From positions 7,440,001 through 7,504,000 of the forward strand of contig NZ_CP035758.1 of assembly GCF_004208415.1 (NCBI RefSeq): 64,000 bases of DNA, given 5' to 3'. Below the pieces are notes generated by a model that was not told the origin of the DNA, did no database searches, and saw only the letters and a program-made list of their open reading frames with translations. Source of the DNA: Ktedonosporobacter rubrisoli (GTDB lineage: Bacteria > Chloroflexota > Ktedonobacteria > Ktedonobacterales > Ktedonobacteraceae). Shown piece by piece: positions 32,717 through 41,765 of this stretch (the first letter of the stretch is position 1; each line of letters begins with the position of its first letter). Both the position numbers and the translations under genes were made by a program.

Positions 32717-34303
32717 TCATTCTCCTTTACCAAGGATCATAAACAGGTAATTGAGGAGCGGTTCTTGGTCCACCTTGCCAGCCGTAAGACCAACGTAGCC
32801 ATCAGGGCGGATCAGGATCAGTGCGTCACCGCTAATGCCATAAAAGTGGTGGGCGTATCCATCCACATCGACAAGTATGTGCTCGCCAACTCTAGCGGTG
32901 CCTGGATGAATGATGGTGTATGTTCGCAGGAAGCCTTGTAGGATTGCAGGCAGCTGGGGGACAGGACTGTCACCGAAGATGAGCAGCGTCCAATGCGGAC
33001 CCCGGAAGAGCTCGAATAGCCGTACCTTTCTGGAACTTGCTGCATGGATACACGGTGCATCTGGGGCACGATCGCCAGCGCGTATACCTGTGGTTTCGTC
33101 AAGATCGTAGGCCAGTGGTCCACCTCGATATGTGATACTCAATTGGGTCGTATCAGCGCTGGGGTCTTTACTGGCGAGTAACTTGCTAACCGCCTGGATG
33201 TTGGCGGAGACATCACTGTTGCCCGTATCGTGATGGAGCCACGTCTTATGGCGCACGGTGGTACTCGCCAGTACGGCCTGCGCGATAGGAAGGCGTTCGG
33301 CTTGATACGTTTCAAGCAGTGCATCGGGTGCGCCATATAAAACATGGGCCAGTTTCCAGCCGAGATTGTAGGCATCCATTATGCCGGTATTCATGCCTTG
33401 GCCACCGACAGGCGAGTGGACATGGGCCGCATCGCCCGCCAGGAAGACACGCCCGTGACGATACTGCTTGACCATACGGATATTTGGCCTCCAGATGGAG
33501 GTCCACTGCAGATCGCTCAAATGTACCCCGGGCAATCCGGCTCGTTCGTCGAAGATGCGCTGTAAGGTGGAGAGCGAGGTATCGTGCTGCTCGGGCGAGA
33601 TAGTTGCCTGAAAGATCCAGATGTCATCGTAGGGCAGCGGAGCCAGAAACAATCCTTGATCAGGATCTGCCCAGGTGTGCATATACGCCGGATCCAGCCC
33701 ATTGACAAGGAGGCCAGCGTTGATGTGCTGCTCGTTCTCCAAAGTCTCGCCAAGGAAGGTGAAGTTGCAGAGATGGCGAACCGTGCTATGTCCTCCATCA
33801 CAGCCCACCAGGTAGCGTGCCTGGATCATCTGGTTTTGAGTGCCATGGACGATCTGAGCAGTAACGCTAGCTGCGTTCTGGCTCACCTTCACAAGTTTGC
33901 TGCCCGACTCTACCTGCAACCCCTGCTCGCTCAGGTGCTCACGCAGCACTGCTTCGGTCTGCACCTGGCTGATCATGAAGGTGCCCCGGTAGGGTGCATC
34001 GGGCGTTGGCTGATTGTTTGGGTCGCTTGCAGGATCGAGCTCGCTGACAAGTCGAGCATGCTCATAGAAGCGAAAAGGCCGGTTGCGGCTTCCGCGAGCA
34101 TGAATCTGCTTAAGAATGTCCAGGTCCTCGAAGACTTCAAGTGTGCGTGGCGTCAGGCCCTTCGCTCGTATCTCGTTGTGATATGCTCTTCTTTGGTCGA
34201 TGATACGGCAAGGGATATTGCGCCGGACCAGATCATTCGCCAGGGTCAGGCCCACCGGACCAGCCCCGACAATCAGCACATCGGTGGAAGAAGAATCAGT
34301 CAT
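32717..34303 (-). CDS. FAD-dependent aromatic monooxygenase (PheA/TfdB type)
   Basis: A 528-aa class A flavoprotein hydroxylase. It shows the FAD loop VLIVGAGPVGLTLANDLVRR (residues 9-28), a GCDGGHSTVRHL block (about 169-180), and GDAAHVHSPVGGQGMNTG (about 293-310), which binds FAD ribose. A C-terminal thioredoxin-like domain is suggested by the remaining 130 residues. Such enzymes hydroxylate phenols, polyketides or antibiotics using NADPH and oxygen. A resistance-type rifampicin hydroxylase or catabolic phenol hydroxylase cannot be told apart here. The AraC regulator lies 220 bp upstream on the same strand. Confidence 0.88.
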   Translation of the reverse strand: MTDSSSTDVLIVGAGPVGLTLANDLVRRNIPCRIIDQRRAYHNEIRAKGLTPRTLEVFEDLDILKQIHARGSRNRPFRFYEHARLVSELDPASDPNNQPTPDAPYRGTFMISQVQTEAVLREHLSEQGLQVESGSKLVKVSQNAASVTAQIVHGTQNQMIQARYLVGCDGGHSTVRHLCNFTFLGETLENEQHINAGLLVNGLDPAYMHTWADPDQGLFLAPLPYDDIWIFQATISPEQHDTSLSTLQRIFDERAGLPGVHLSDLQWTSIWRPNIRMVKQYRHGRVFLAGDAAHVHSPVGGQGMNTGIMDAYNLGWKLAHVLYGAPDALLETYQAERLPIAQAVLASTTVRHKTWLHHDTGNSDVSANIQAVSKLLASKDPSADTTQLSITYRGGPLAYDLDETTGIRAGDRAPDAPCIHAASSRKVRLFELFRGPHWTLLIFGDSPVPQLPAILQGFLRTYTIIHPGTARVGEHILVDVDGYAHHFYGISGDALILIRPDGYVGLTAGKVDQEPLLNYLFMILGKGE

Positions 34304-34523
34304 AGAAGCCTCGTTTCCTTTCTCTGTTCACAGGCCAACGGAGAGAAGCAGACATCTGCCCGATGCTGCGTTCTCCTAATGGGTGGTTGAGTATGTTTGT
34401 TATTTTCTGCCTGATGTTGTGGAAAACCTGAAAACTATCAACACAGGAGAAGCATACTCCGCAAGGTCAGGTTCTGTCTTGAAAAAAATGGCAAAGCGGT
34501 TTGTCGTCGTCTGCTTGAGCAGA

Positions 34524-35243
34524 TCAGTGGGGCGCTAGCGTGGCACGGGGTGATGGATGAGGGAGGGATGCTGGCCGGCGCATCCCTGTGAAGTGAGCAG
34601 GCGTCTGGCCCATGAAGCGCTTGAAGGATCGGGTCAGATGCGCTTGATCGGCATAGCCAGCCTGAGCAACCACGTCAAGGATCGAGAAGCCTTGTTGTAA
34701 AAGCGACATAGCAAAGCGAGCGCGCTCAATTTGGCGAATGCTCATGTAGGTCAAACCGGTGGCCTGTACAAAGCGATGCCGCACAGTGCGTAAAGACCGC
34801 TGGTGAGGGTGATCGGCGAGCACAGCCATCACTACTGGATCAGAGAGGAGAACGTTCTCACGTACCAGCCAAGCGACAAAGGTTTCTGCATTGTTATAAT
34901 CGGGCACCTGCCAGGTAAAGCCATCGAGCCGGAATTCGTTCCGGTTTTCCAAAGGTAGGATAGTCTCTGCATCCAGGAGGGATCTGGCGGGCGCAGGTCG
35001 CAGAAACGTGCCGAGCTGAAACTTGATGACGAGCCACTCAATCCCTTCACTATGGATCGTGGGGATTGCTCTGGTCATGGGGCCCTCGACAGCGATGTAC
35101 ATCCTTCCATGCAATTTGGCGAACAGGAGTTTCCAGCGACCATCGGCCGGGCATATCAGAGGGGTATCGCTCTGCGCAGCTCCCCGCCAAATCGACTCGA
35201 CATACGGCGAAGCTGACTGCCTTACTTGCACAGAGAGGCTCAC
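34524..35243 (-). CDS. AraC family transcriptional regulator
   Basis: A 239-aa regulator with a C-terminal AraC HTH: RSLRTVRHRFVQATGLTYMS, then ERARFAMSLLQQGFSILDVV, then AGYADQAHLTRSFKRFMGQTPAHF. The N-terminal 130 residues resemble the DUF6597-type sensor found in AraC proteins with SPYVESIWRG-like starts. It lies upstream of the FAD monooxygenase on the same strand and may regulate it. The insertion sequence begins 130 bp upstream of its start and may have altered its promoter. Confidence 0.85.
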   Translation of the reverse strand: MSLSVQVRQSASPYVESIWRGAAQSDTPLICPADGRWKLLFAKLHGRMYIAVEGPMTRAIPTIHSEGIEWLVIKFQLGTFLRPAPARSLLDAETILPLENRNEFRLDGFTWQVPDYNNAETFVAWLVRENVLLSDPVVMAVLADHPHQRSLRTVRHRFVQATGLTYMSIRQIERARFAMSLLQQGFSILDVVAQAGYADQAHLTRSFKRFMGQTPAHFTGMRRPASLPHPSPRATLAPH

Positions 35244-35375
35244 GTTTCTCTCTCCTCTGTCCTGGGTATCATAGCCTCATTACTATCTTGTCCTCACTGA
35301 GGAACATAATTTACAGGTCTGGGAAAAAGTATATCAGATGGTGAGCGGTTTTGCCCAGATATGGTTTGTTGAAGT

Positions 35376-36690
35376 CAGGGCTTTTTAATTTTCCCCCAAG
35401 GCCTTGAGCAAGAGCTGAAGAGCTTGGAGTGGATGAGCATCGAAGCAGCGCATCTGTTGCCTGACATTGGTGACACCGCAAAAATCGAAGAGAGCCAGCA
35501 GAAAGGAGTGAAGAACGGCCAATGTGTGAGGAGCACATCCTTTGCGGATCTGGCACGCATCCTCTTGCAAGGTGACATCGCGATGCCAATGGAGCCGATT
35601 CTCAATGCGCCAGTGGTCGCGGATCAACTGAAGCAGGCGCAAGGGGGTTGCCTGTTGAGGTGTCAGGCTCGTGATGCCATAGACATATTCTTGGGTACAG
35701 CGCAAAGGATATTCGACTCGCCGACGGAGACAAAAGACCTGTCCAACTTCGTGCCAATCGCGGGCCAGGAAATCATTGAGTTCCGTGGAGGCTTGAATGA
35801 ACCGGCACGTGAGCCGCCCGTGCCCTTTGTCAGTCTGCACCTGAGTTCGCCAATCCAGACAATCAAGGGGAGGTTCGCCAAAGAAGAGACGGAGATCCTC
35901 GGCAAGCGTGGGTTGGTTTTGCTTCACGAAGAACAGATACTCTCCACCAGAAGCGATGATCTGCTGACAGATCGATTTTTGGGTGTAAAGAGCATCCGCG
36001 CTAAGAATACGTCCTTGCAGGAAGAGCGGCGTGAGAAAGGCTGAAACGTGGGTCAGTTCTCCTTCTTTTTCAGCAACGATGTGTTCTTTGATCACAATGC
36101 CGGTCTGGGCCTCATAACAGGCGACATGATGCATTTTCTGTTGATCTTTCGCCAGATGGTGTTGGGTTCCCCGAAGAGTCTTGCCGTCGAGGATGATATG
36201 CTCTTGTTCTCTCGCAACCCGCTTTTGCGCACGTACACGGATCAGGAGATCCATGAGCTTCTGATTTACCTGAGCTGGGTCGACAGCCCGCAAGACATTG
36301 CTATAGGTGGCGACACAGGGAAAGGTGGCGCGGGTATCTGGCAGGACGTCTTGCAACCAGGCACTCCGATAGCGCACCCAGTCGGAAACTGCTTGTAATG
36401 TCGTTTCTCCTGCCATTTTCGCGAGGATAATCAGCGTCAACACGAGCGCCAAACTGTAGCGCTTTCCTTTGTTTTTGCGTCGATCTTCGAGCTGTTGCAT
36501 CGCTTGATACACTGAGAGGGCTTCGCTCTCTTTGTTCCAACCTGCCAATTCACTTGCTTGGGCCATCATGGTATAGTTCATTTGGGATGAGACCTCGTTT
36601 CGTGACGTTTTGATGTACTATCACTTTACCAGGTTCTCATCCTTTTTTGGGCTGAAGTGAAGGCTTTCTCACGAACATTAAATAGCCCTG
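35376..36690 (-). mobile_element. Complete ISAs1-type insertion sequence, 1315 bp
   Basis: The ends are CAGGGCTTTTTAATTTT (35376-35392) and, inverted, CAGGGCTATTTAATGTT (36674-36690): 14 of 17 positions match. Both sides are flanked by the direct repeat TGTTGAAGT (35367-35375 and 36691-36699), a 9-bp target duplication. It contains a single intact transposase gene. Intact ends, gene and duplication point to a recent insertion that may still be active. Confidence 0.9.
35385..36581 (-). CDS. ISAs1 family transposase
   Basis: A 398-aa DDE transposase. Typical ISAs1 blocks are a helical N-terminus with RRKNKGKRYSLALVLTLIIL, then EHIILDGKTLRGTQ (first Asp), HVSAFLTPLFLQGRILSADALYTQ (second Asp; quoted in part), GGEYLFFVKQNQPTL, and a late Glu in WRIENRLHWHRDVTLQEDA. 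The frame is intact and spans nearly the whole element; its 3' end overlaps the terminal inverted repeat. It copies or moves the surrounding 1315-bp element. Confidence 0.9.
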   Translation of the reverse strand: MNYTMMAQASELAGWNKESEALSVYQAMQQLEDRRKNKGKRYSLALVLTLIILAKMAGETTLQAVSDWVRYRSAWLQDVLPDTRATFPCVATYSNVLRAVDPAQVNQKLMDLLIRVRAQKRVAREQEHIILDGKTLRGTQHHLAKDQQKMHHVACYEAQTGIVIKEHIVAEKEGELTHVSAFLTPLFLQGRILSADALYTQKSICQQIIASGGEYLFFVKQNQPTLAEDLRLFFGEPPLDCLDWRTQVQTDKGHGRLTCRFIQASTELNDFLARDWHEVGQVFCLRRRVEYPLRCTQEYVYGITSLTPQQATPLRLLQLIRDHWRIENRLHWHRDVTLQEDACQIRKGCAPHTLAVLHSFLLALFDFCGVTNVRQQMRCFDAHPLQALQLLLKALGEN

Positions 36691-36736
36691 TGTTGAAGTC
36701 GCTCATATATTCTTTCGGGAGCCTCGCTGATTTTGC

Positions 36737-38209
36737 CTATGGCACTACGAATAATACAGCTCTGTCGAGCACGGTGGTCTGGCTTGTCTTATCCAGCCAG
36801 AACTGCGTGAGCATTTTGCCATCGGATGGGCGCAGGACGGTAATTCTGCTGGCCGGCGAACTATAGTAGACCTCCTCGCGACTGGCAACCGGGGCCATAT
36901 CGACTATATAGCCAGTTGCGAACCCGGGATCAATGCTTCCTGGAACCGGCGTTGGCGTTTTTTCGCTGCCGTCAAGAAATTTTATCGGTGTTGACCAGCG
37001 TACAGCTCCGGTCAAGGCGTTGATAGCAATCACCTGCAATTGGAGATCCTCGCTCCTGACCCCGGGCGCGAAGTGAGAGGTTTCAAGGTAAAGCGTGTCT
37101 CCCAGCAGAGCGGAATCGGTCATAGAGTCGTTGTCTGGTACTTGATACTGCCAGCGCTGAGTGCCGTCTTTTCTGTTGAGTGCGTGCAGCGTCATCTTGT
37201 CTGCGCGATGATCCGTATAATTCTGAATGAAATCATGGTAGTAGAGCAGATCGCCAGAAACTTTGAGGGAAAAGCCTCCGTTGGGCTCGACTCCTTGCAG
37301 TTCTGGTGAGGACCAGAGCTTCTTACCCATGGCTGCATTATAGGCCCTAATCTGGGTTTCAATAACCTCGCTCATCGTCATTCCATGCGCATCGGTAGTG
37401 GGCGGAACCGGGTATAGATGGTACTCCATTGTATAAAGGGCTCCATCAGCTATTTGGGCTGCCACGGTAGGCATGTGTCCCGGGATGAGATTGCGATCCT
37501 GCCAGAGAATCGCGCCGTCCCTTGGGCTAAGAGCGTAGCGCCCAAAGATTACCTGCCCGTGTTCCTCCTGTGAGCCTACAGCATAGAGCACCTGATCGGT
37601 GACTGTGATCAGTCGTAGCCCCTCGGTATAATCGGTACCCCGCGACGAGTTCGATTTGGAGACGACGATGGGATACTGCTTTTGCCAGAGTTGCTTGCCC
37701 GTATGCAGATCGCGGGCAGTCAAGGTCGTGACGTCTTTTGTCAGGGATTCGACAAGTGTGTAGACGGCTATGTTGTTTACGAAAGCCCTGGTGGCTATGG
37801 GCTCTCTCCACAGGGTAGAGCCATCGGTGGCCGAGATGGCGCTAAGAAAGCGCTGTACTGCATCCTGCTTCGTCTCTACATAAAGAATGCCACTAACAGC
37901 AACAGGTCCATTTTTCTCATTCAGGGGCTCGTATATGGGCTGCTCCCTGCCGGCAAAGGTATGTTTCCACTGGATAGCGTGAGTGCGGCTGTCAAGACGG
38001 TAGAGGGTATTGCGCTGAAAAGCGTAGAGTCCGCTCGCTTCCTTGCTAGTGGAAAATGCACGAGAGGCAGGCTGCTCTCGGCGCAAAAGTGGGATGATCA
38101 GTAACAGGGCGCCTAAAATTAGGATTGTGCCCGCAATTGCAGCAAGGGTGACGAGTAGCCGAAGCTTCACCTTTTGCGGAGTTGAGGAGGGTTCTTCGTT
38201 ACCAGACAT
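36737..38209 (-). CDS. Membrane-anchored PQQ-type beta-propeller protein
   Basis: A 490-aa protein with an N-terminal transmembrane helix at about 20-43 (LLVTLAAIAGTILILGALLL). An extracytoplasmic domain made of PQQ-like propeller repeats follows, for example LYRLDSRTHAIQWKHTF, LSAISATDGSTLWREP, LTARDLHTGKQLWQKQ, RYALSPRDGAILWQDR and LHALNRKDGTQRWQY. The D.xTG...W pattern is that of PQQ/BamB-like blades. No dehydrogenase active-site motif was recognised, so a binding or scaffold role is more likely than an enzyme. Single gene, not obviously in an operon. Confidence 0.8.
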   Translation of the reverse strand: MSGNEEPSSTPQKVKLRLLVTLAAIAGTILILGALLLIIPLLRREQPASRAFSTSKEASGLYAFQRNTLYRLDSRTHAIQWKHTFAGREQPIYEPLNEKNGPVAVSGILYVETKQDAVQRFLSAISATDGSTLWREPIATRAFVNNIAVYTLVESLTKDVTTLTARDLHTGKQLWQKQYPIVVSKSNSSRGTDYTEGLRLITVTDQVLYAVGSQEEHGQVIFGRYALSPRDGAILWQDRNLIPGHMPTVAAQIADGALYTMEYHLYPVPPTTDAHGMTMSEVIETQIRAYNAAMGKKLWSSPELQGVEPNGGFSLKVSGDLLYYHDFIQNYTDHRADKMTLHALNRKDGTQRWQYQVPDNDSMTDSALLGDTLYLETSHFAPGVRSEDLQLQVIAINALTGAVRWSTPIKFLDGSEKTPTPVPGSIDPGFATGYIVDMAPVASREEVYYSSPASRITVLRPSDGKMLTQFWLDKTSQTTVLDRAVLFVVP

Positions 38210-38242
38210 CGTTGTGGATTCCTTTCACCGAGCGATGGTAGC

Positions 38243-38629
38243 ATGTCCTTCACTTATATGTCGTTTTTCCCCTCCAAATTGTTCCACTTTAAGCTGCTGT
38301 GCTCACGCGCTTACAGGCACAAGGCGAATACTTGCGTTAGATCTTTAGCCTTTGTTTTGAACCAGGAGCACCATAAAGCTATAAGTTTGGCCAAGAATGC
38401 TCTTGATCAGATGCTTGCTCCTCTTGCTCGCGCAACGGCAAAATTGCTTATATCTGCCGAGCGGAATTTAGTGCGTCAGTGTGCCAACGAGAGATGCGGA
38501 CATCTGTTCATGGACACGACGAAGAATCATCAGCGTCACTGGTGTAAAGCGGATTGTGGAAGCCATGTAAGAGTTCGCAGATATCGCCAAAGGCAGCGTG
38601 ATGAAAGAGCCTCTGACAGAGAAGAATAG
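38243..38629 (+). pseudogene. Truncated CGNR zinc-finger protein remnant
   Basis: The C-terminal half matches the CGNR zinc finger: LISAERNLVRQCANERCGHLF (quoted in part), then DTTKNHQRHWCKADCG and VRVRRYRQRQR. Full family members have an N-terminal ABATE-type stress domain of about 120 residues. Here only a short part of that region (about 38340-38440) is recognisable and the beginning is unrelated. Cys-Gly-Ser replaces the usual Cys-Gly-Asn-Arg. No ribosome-binding site was seen. It is most likely a decayed, 5'-truncated gene. Confidence 0.55.
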
Positions 38630-38806
38630 AATTGATCAGCGCCACGAGTTGTTGAAGACTATCGATCACAAGATACGAGCTTCACCGCCTTGCTCGCTTG
38701 GCTAAAGGTGGCGAAGACGCGAGTATCACGCTTTGCCACCTTAGTGCCTGCTATGCTATAAACCGAGTTCAGCGTTGCTTGAAGGGATTATAGGATGCTC
38801 GGGCCT

Positions 38807-39196
38807 TTATCCTTGCTGCTCGCTTGGTGCTGTCGGCCCCTGAAGAAATGGTCGGGGGTCGAAGTACGAATAGCCTTCGCTTGCCTTGCCATCCTTTAGA
38901 ATGAAGCAATCAACGCCACGCAACTCAAATGGGACACCATGCAACGTGCCGGTATTGATCCACTCGATGATGACGCCATCGTCAGTCTTAACCCATCGAA
39001 TAGGAACGACGCGCACATCAGGCTCGACACTCAGAAACGAGTGCATGATTGCCGGCAGGTCTTCTCGCGTTCCCGAGTTAACCGGATTGACAAGAGAACA
39101 ACCTTCGTGCAATAGGGACATATACAGCTGCACATCGCTGTCTGCTCCTCGCCAAATCTTAGACCAGTTCTCTACAAACGACTCAACGCTCTTCAT
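38807..39196 (-). CDS. SnoaL-like/NTF2-fold protein
   Basis: A 129-aa protein with the NTF2-like fold pattern. It has an N-terminal helix (VESFVENWSKIWRGADSD), LLHEGCSLVNPVNSGTRED, and strands such as VRVVPIRWVKTDDGVIIEWINTG, VDCFILKDGKASEGYSYFD. Family members are small cyclases, hydrolases or binding proteins of polyketide and steroid metabolism; many have no known role. It has a complete start and stop and an upstream GAGTATGAG context. No clear operon partner. Confidence 0.75.
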   Translation of the reverse strand: MKSVESFVENWSKIWRGADSDVQLYMSLLHEGCSLVNPVNSGTREDLPAIMHSFLSVEPDVRVVPIRWVKTDDGVIIEWINTGTLHGVPFELRGVDCFILKDGKASEGYSYFDPRPFLQGPTAPSEQQG

Positions 39197-39804
39197 CGCT
39201 CATACTCCTATCTGTAGAATTATGCTTAAACCGGGATTATGCCTCGTGTGAACGCATACCTCGACAAGTTTTGCCCTCACAAGCGCTTTAGTTTTCCAAA
39301 CCGCGCTGGCCCTTTGCCTTCCCAGGTATCGTTCACGTTCTTGAGTATAGGCTGATAAGGTGATGGAACCATTCCTAATTGCCCTGGCTCCAGCTGTTCT
39401 GTGAATTGGATCTGGCTTTTGTATCCCTTTACCACCTGGCAGAAAGTGTTACTTACATTGCTAAAGTACTCCGAACGCGCGCGAAAATTGATGCTCATCT
39501 CACCTGGAATGCTGGGGCAGCAGAAGGAAGCCACATATTCTCAAAGAAATTTGTGATTTGCTATCCCTGTACATTTATTAAGAAATCGAAGCTGACCAGA
39601 TAGTTGAGAATTTCTATTGAATGTGACATAAGGTTGTCTCTATTCGAGCACTACACTCTTGCCAGAAGTAGCCGAAAAGAATGTTAGAAAACAAGAGCAG
39701 GCCCGCCAGCTTCGGGCTGCTTGCAAAACCTTTTCGGACTTCCTCTAATAAATTTGGTATACATCTGGCAGAGCTTACTTAATAAAGGTGAATGGAGAGT
39801 AGTA
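39197..39804. other. Intergenic region, 608 bp
   Basis: No gene could be supported. Overlapping ORFs occur at 39277-39534 (minus) and 39379-39603 (plus), neither with a ribosome-binding site or known motif. A hairpin of AGCAGGCCCG and CGGGCTGCT lies at 39698-39722. The ribosome-binding site GGAGAG of the next gene is at 39790-39800. Confidence 0.35.
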
Positions 39805-40665
39805 ATGTCTACTATCGATAGCGAGCCCAGGCGCGGCTCGCTGCGCGTGCTCACGATGAATCTATGGCAGCGCTATGGAGCATGGCCTGAGCGTCGGGCC
39901 GTGCTCATAAATGGCTTGAAAGCGCTCAACCCTGATCTTGTGGCGTTTCAGGAAGTGATCAAGAATGAAGAGTACGATCAGATACTTGATCTGCTTGGGC
40001 CTGAGTGGAACTTTGCCCATCAGCAAAGACGAGCTCCTGAGGGCATGGGAATCGCCATCGCGAGCCGTTGGCCGATCAGCGAGGTGCAAGAGATAGATGC
40101 ACATGTGACTCCCCGCACGCTTAACTTTCCCTGCGGAACTCTCATCGCGGAAGTCCTGGCGCCAGAGCCAGTAGGTCCGCTGCTATTTGTCAACCATTTT
40201 CCCAACTGGCAGTTGAGCTACGAGTATGAGCGCGAATTGCAAACCGTGGCAGCGGCGCGGGCCGTGGAGGAGCATATTAGCCAGCGTCCTCAACAGGTTG
40301 TGCTGGTTGGCGATCTAGATGCCGATCCTGACGCTGCCTGTATCCGCTTCTTGTCTGGCCGGCAGTCACTTGGCGAGATGAGCGTCTGCTACCGCGATGC
40401 CTGGGAGAGCACACATCCTCAGGAGCCAGGACATACTTTCACTCCCGCCAATCCTCAGGTAAGGGAGCAGGTTGTGAAGGGGATGCGTCCGTTTAGGGAT
40501 TGGCCCTTCCGCCGCATCGATTACATCTTTGTGCGCCATGGAGAGCACGGTGGATCTGCACTTGACATCGCTGCCTGCAAACGAATCTTCGATGAGCCTA
40601 CGGAGGGCGTGCAGGCTAGCGACCATTACGGCCTGATTGCTGATCTCACGGTCCCCAATCTCTAG
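39805..40665 (+). CDS. Endonuclease/exonuclease/phosphatase family protein
   Basis: A 286-aa metal-dependent hydrolase of the EEP (DNase I-like) superfamily. It contains LRVLTMNLWQRYG (Asn ligand), PDLVAFQEVI (catalytic Glu), LFVNHFPNWQ (His), VVLVGDLDADPD (the GDxN block, here with Asp), and the final RRIDYIFVR...ASDHYGLIADL (Asp-His pair). EEP enzymes cut nucleic acids, phosphoinositides or sphingomyelin; the substrate is not predictable. Asp instead of Asn in GDLDADPD is a slight deviation. The start at 39805 has GGAGAG upstream. Confidence 0.87.
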   Translation: MSTIDSEPRRGSLRVLTMNLWQRYGAWPERRAVLINGLKALNPDLVAFQEVIKNEEYDQILDLLGPEWNFAHQQRRAPEGMGIAIASRWPISEVQEIDAHVTPRTLNFPCGTLIAEVLAPEPVGPLLFVNHFPNWQLSYEYERELQTVAAARAVEEHISQRPQQVVLVGDLDADPDAACIRFLSGRQSLGEMSVCYRDAWESTHPQEPGHTFTPANPQVREQVVKGMRPFRDWPFRRIDYIFVRHGEHGGSALDIAACKRIFDEPTEGVQASDHYGLIADLTVPNL

Positions 40666-40732
40666 GAAGTCAAAATTCCTTCCTCGCCATTGTCAGGCAG
40701 GAAAGGAAACGCTGAGGCTCGCGCCTCATTAC

Positions 40733-40818
40733 CTCTCCCCCGGAGAGGGCACCCTCTCTGGGAGAGAGGGATCCCTCGGTTAAGGGTGCGTCGCGATCAA
40801 GCGAATGAGCCCTTAACA
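40733..40818. repeat. Tandem palindromes (REP-like)
   Basis: Two palindromic stretches follow the EEP gene. CCTCTCCCCCGGAGAGGG pairs with CCCTCTCTGGGAGAGAGG around 40734-40770, and GTTAAGGG pairs with CCCTTAAC around 40780-40818. The first part resembles 12018-12042, suggesting a dispersed repeat. It may also serve as a terminator for the EEP gene. Confidence 0.5.
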
Positions 40819-40851
40819 ATCCCTTTTCTTGAGAACTGGAAAGCCCCGCTT

Positions 40852-41031
40852 GATAAATCTTAGTCTCGCATCTTAAAAGCCGCAGACGATATACTTGAGG
40901 TATTCTAGATATTTGCATCTTCAGTGACAAAGAAAGAGAGTTATAGGCATGGCAATATCTTCTGTATTGTTGCCTTCCAGCGGCCAACGCGTTCTTGTTG
41001 TGCAAGCACATCCTGATGATGCTGAACATCT
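40852..41031 (+). repeat. 180-bp direct repeat, copy A (PIG-L promoter and 5' end)
   Basis: This segment equals 43864-44043 except at three positions I could see (40887, 40982 and 41009 region), 3012 bases apart. It covers the PIG-L promoter region and its first 28 codons. In copy A the extended -10 TGATATACT has become CGATATACT. It ends at the third-last base of the nuclease gene stop. Confidence 0.92.
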
Positions 41032-41047
41032 AATGCTCCAAGAATGA
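40949..41047 (+). pseudogene. Truncated 5' fragment of the PIG-L deacetylase gene
   Basis: The first 28 codons match the intact PIG-L gene at 43961, through the metal-binding AHPDDAEHL. The sequence then runs into MLQE and a stop where the duplicated segment ends. The product would be a 32-residue stub without a catalytic domain. It is the coding part of direct repeat copy A. Confidence 0.85.
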
Positions 41048-41728
41048 AAGTTGCTGCAAAATCTCTATATTATCTATGCTGTATATGTTGATACACGCTG
41101 GCAATTGAAATTTTGCTAGCTTGATTTTCATAATCTTGTCATTTTCAAAAGCAACGAAACCAACGTTTACGCGATACTGCCTTTCATTTGCCTCCTCCGC
41201 TAAGTCGCTCAGATTAATAGAATCAAAAGAAGCAAAAGAAGCAGAGCTAACTTTGCACTCATATCCCTCCAACTTTTTGCGAGAGATGGAAAGTGCTGCG
41301 ACATCTACTTCTTGTACAGTAATAGGCCTATGATTCTCTTCAAAGCGTTGGTTATTTAAACATAGCTCACCGGGTTCACAGTATCGGTAGCAAATAAGCT
41401 TGCAGACCAACGCCTCAACAATAGCACCTCGCTGATAGTTGATTGACTGCCCTTTTTGATGATATAGCTGCCGTAAGGCCCGGATCAAGGTAGTAACATA
41501 TTCAGGAGGTGCCACAGATCCCGTTATATCAGAACGGCTTTGGAAAAGACTTAATGCATCTAGAGCCTCCTCGAAGCCTGGTTGATCGCCGGAGGAATAT
41601 TTTTTGAGGAACATAGCAACTGGCCTGAGAAGATTATGGTCTATTAACAAAGTATCGACAATTGTGCGTACCTGAAAATTTTTATGTGCTGCTTCCATGC
41701 CAGGGCTAGATGCAGGAACAAGCTTCAT
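41030..41728 (-). CDS. PD-(D/E)XK-type nuclease-like protein
   Basis: A 232-aa protein with no family I can name, but with the core of a restriction-endonuclease-like fold. RGAIVEALVCKLI supplies a helix with Glu105, QEVDVAAL has Asp142, and LEGYECKV has Glu157-x-Lys159. The Asp...Glu-x-Lys pattern with the right strand context is typical of PD-(D/E)XK nucleases. The N-terminal 90 residues are helical and unlike known domains. Last gene of a four-gene minus-strand operon, 37 bp after the SecB-like gene. Its stop codon is formed at the junction with repeat copy A. A GTG at 41740 is an alternative start. A toxin or defence effector role is inference. Confidence 0.6.
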   Translation of the reverse strand: MKLVPASSPGMEAAHKNFQVRTIVDTLLIDHNLLRPVAMFLKKYSSGDQPGFEEALDALSLFQSRSDITGSVAPPEYVTTLIRALRQLYHQKGQSINYQRGAIVEALVCKLICYRYCEPGELCLNNQRFEENHRPITVQEVDVAALSISRKKLEGYECKVSSASFASFDSINLSDLAEEANERQYRVNVGFVAFENDKIMKIKLAKFQLPACINIYSIDNIEILQQLSFLEH

Positions 41729-41765
41729 GTCAATCCCCACTTCCTACAAAGGCTTAATATTTATT

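Noticed and set aside
39277..39603. Overlapping ORFs on both strands after the SnoaL-like gene
   Set aside because: Neither has a start signal or recognisable family; they compete for the same DNA.
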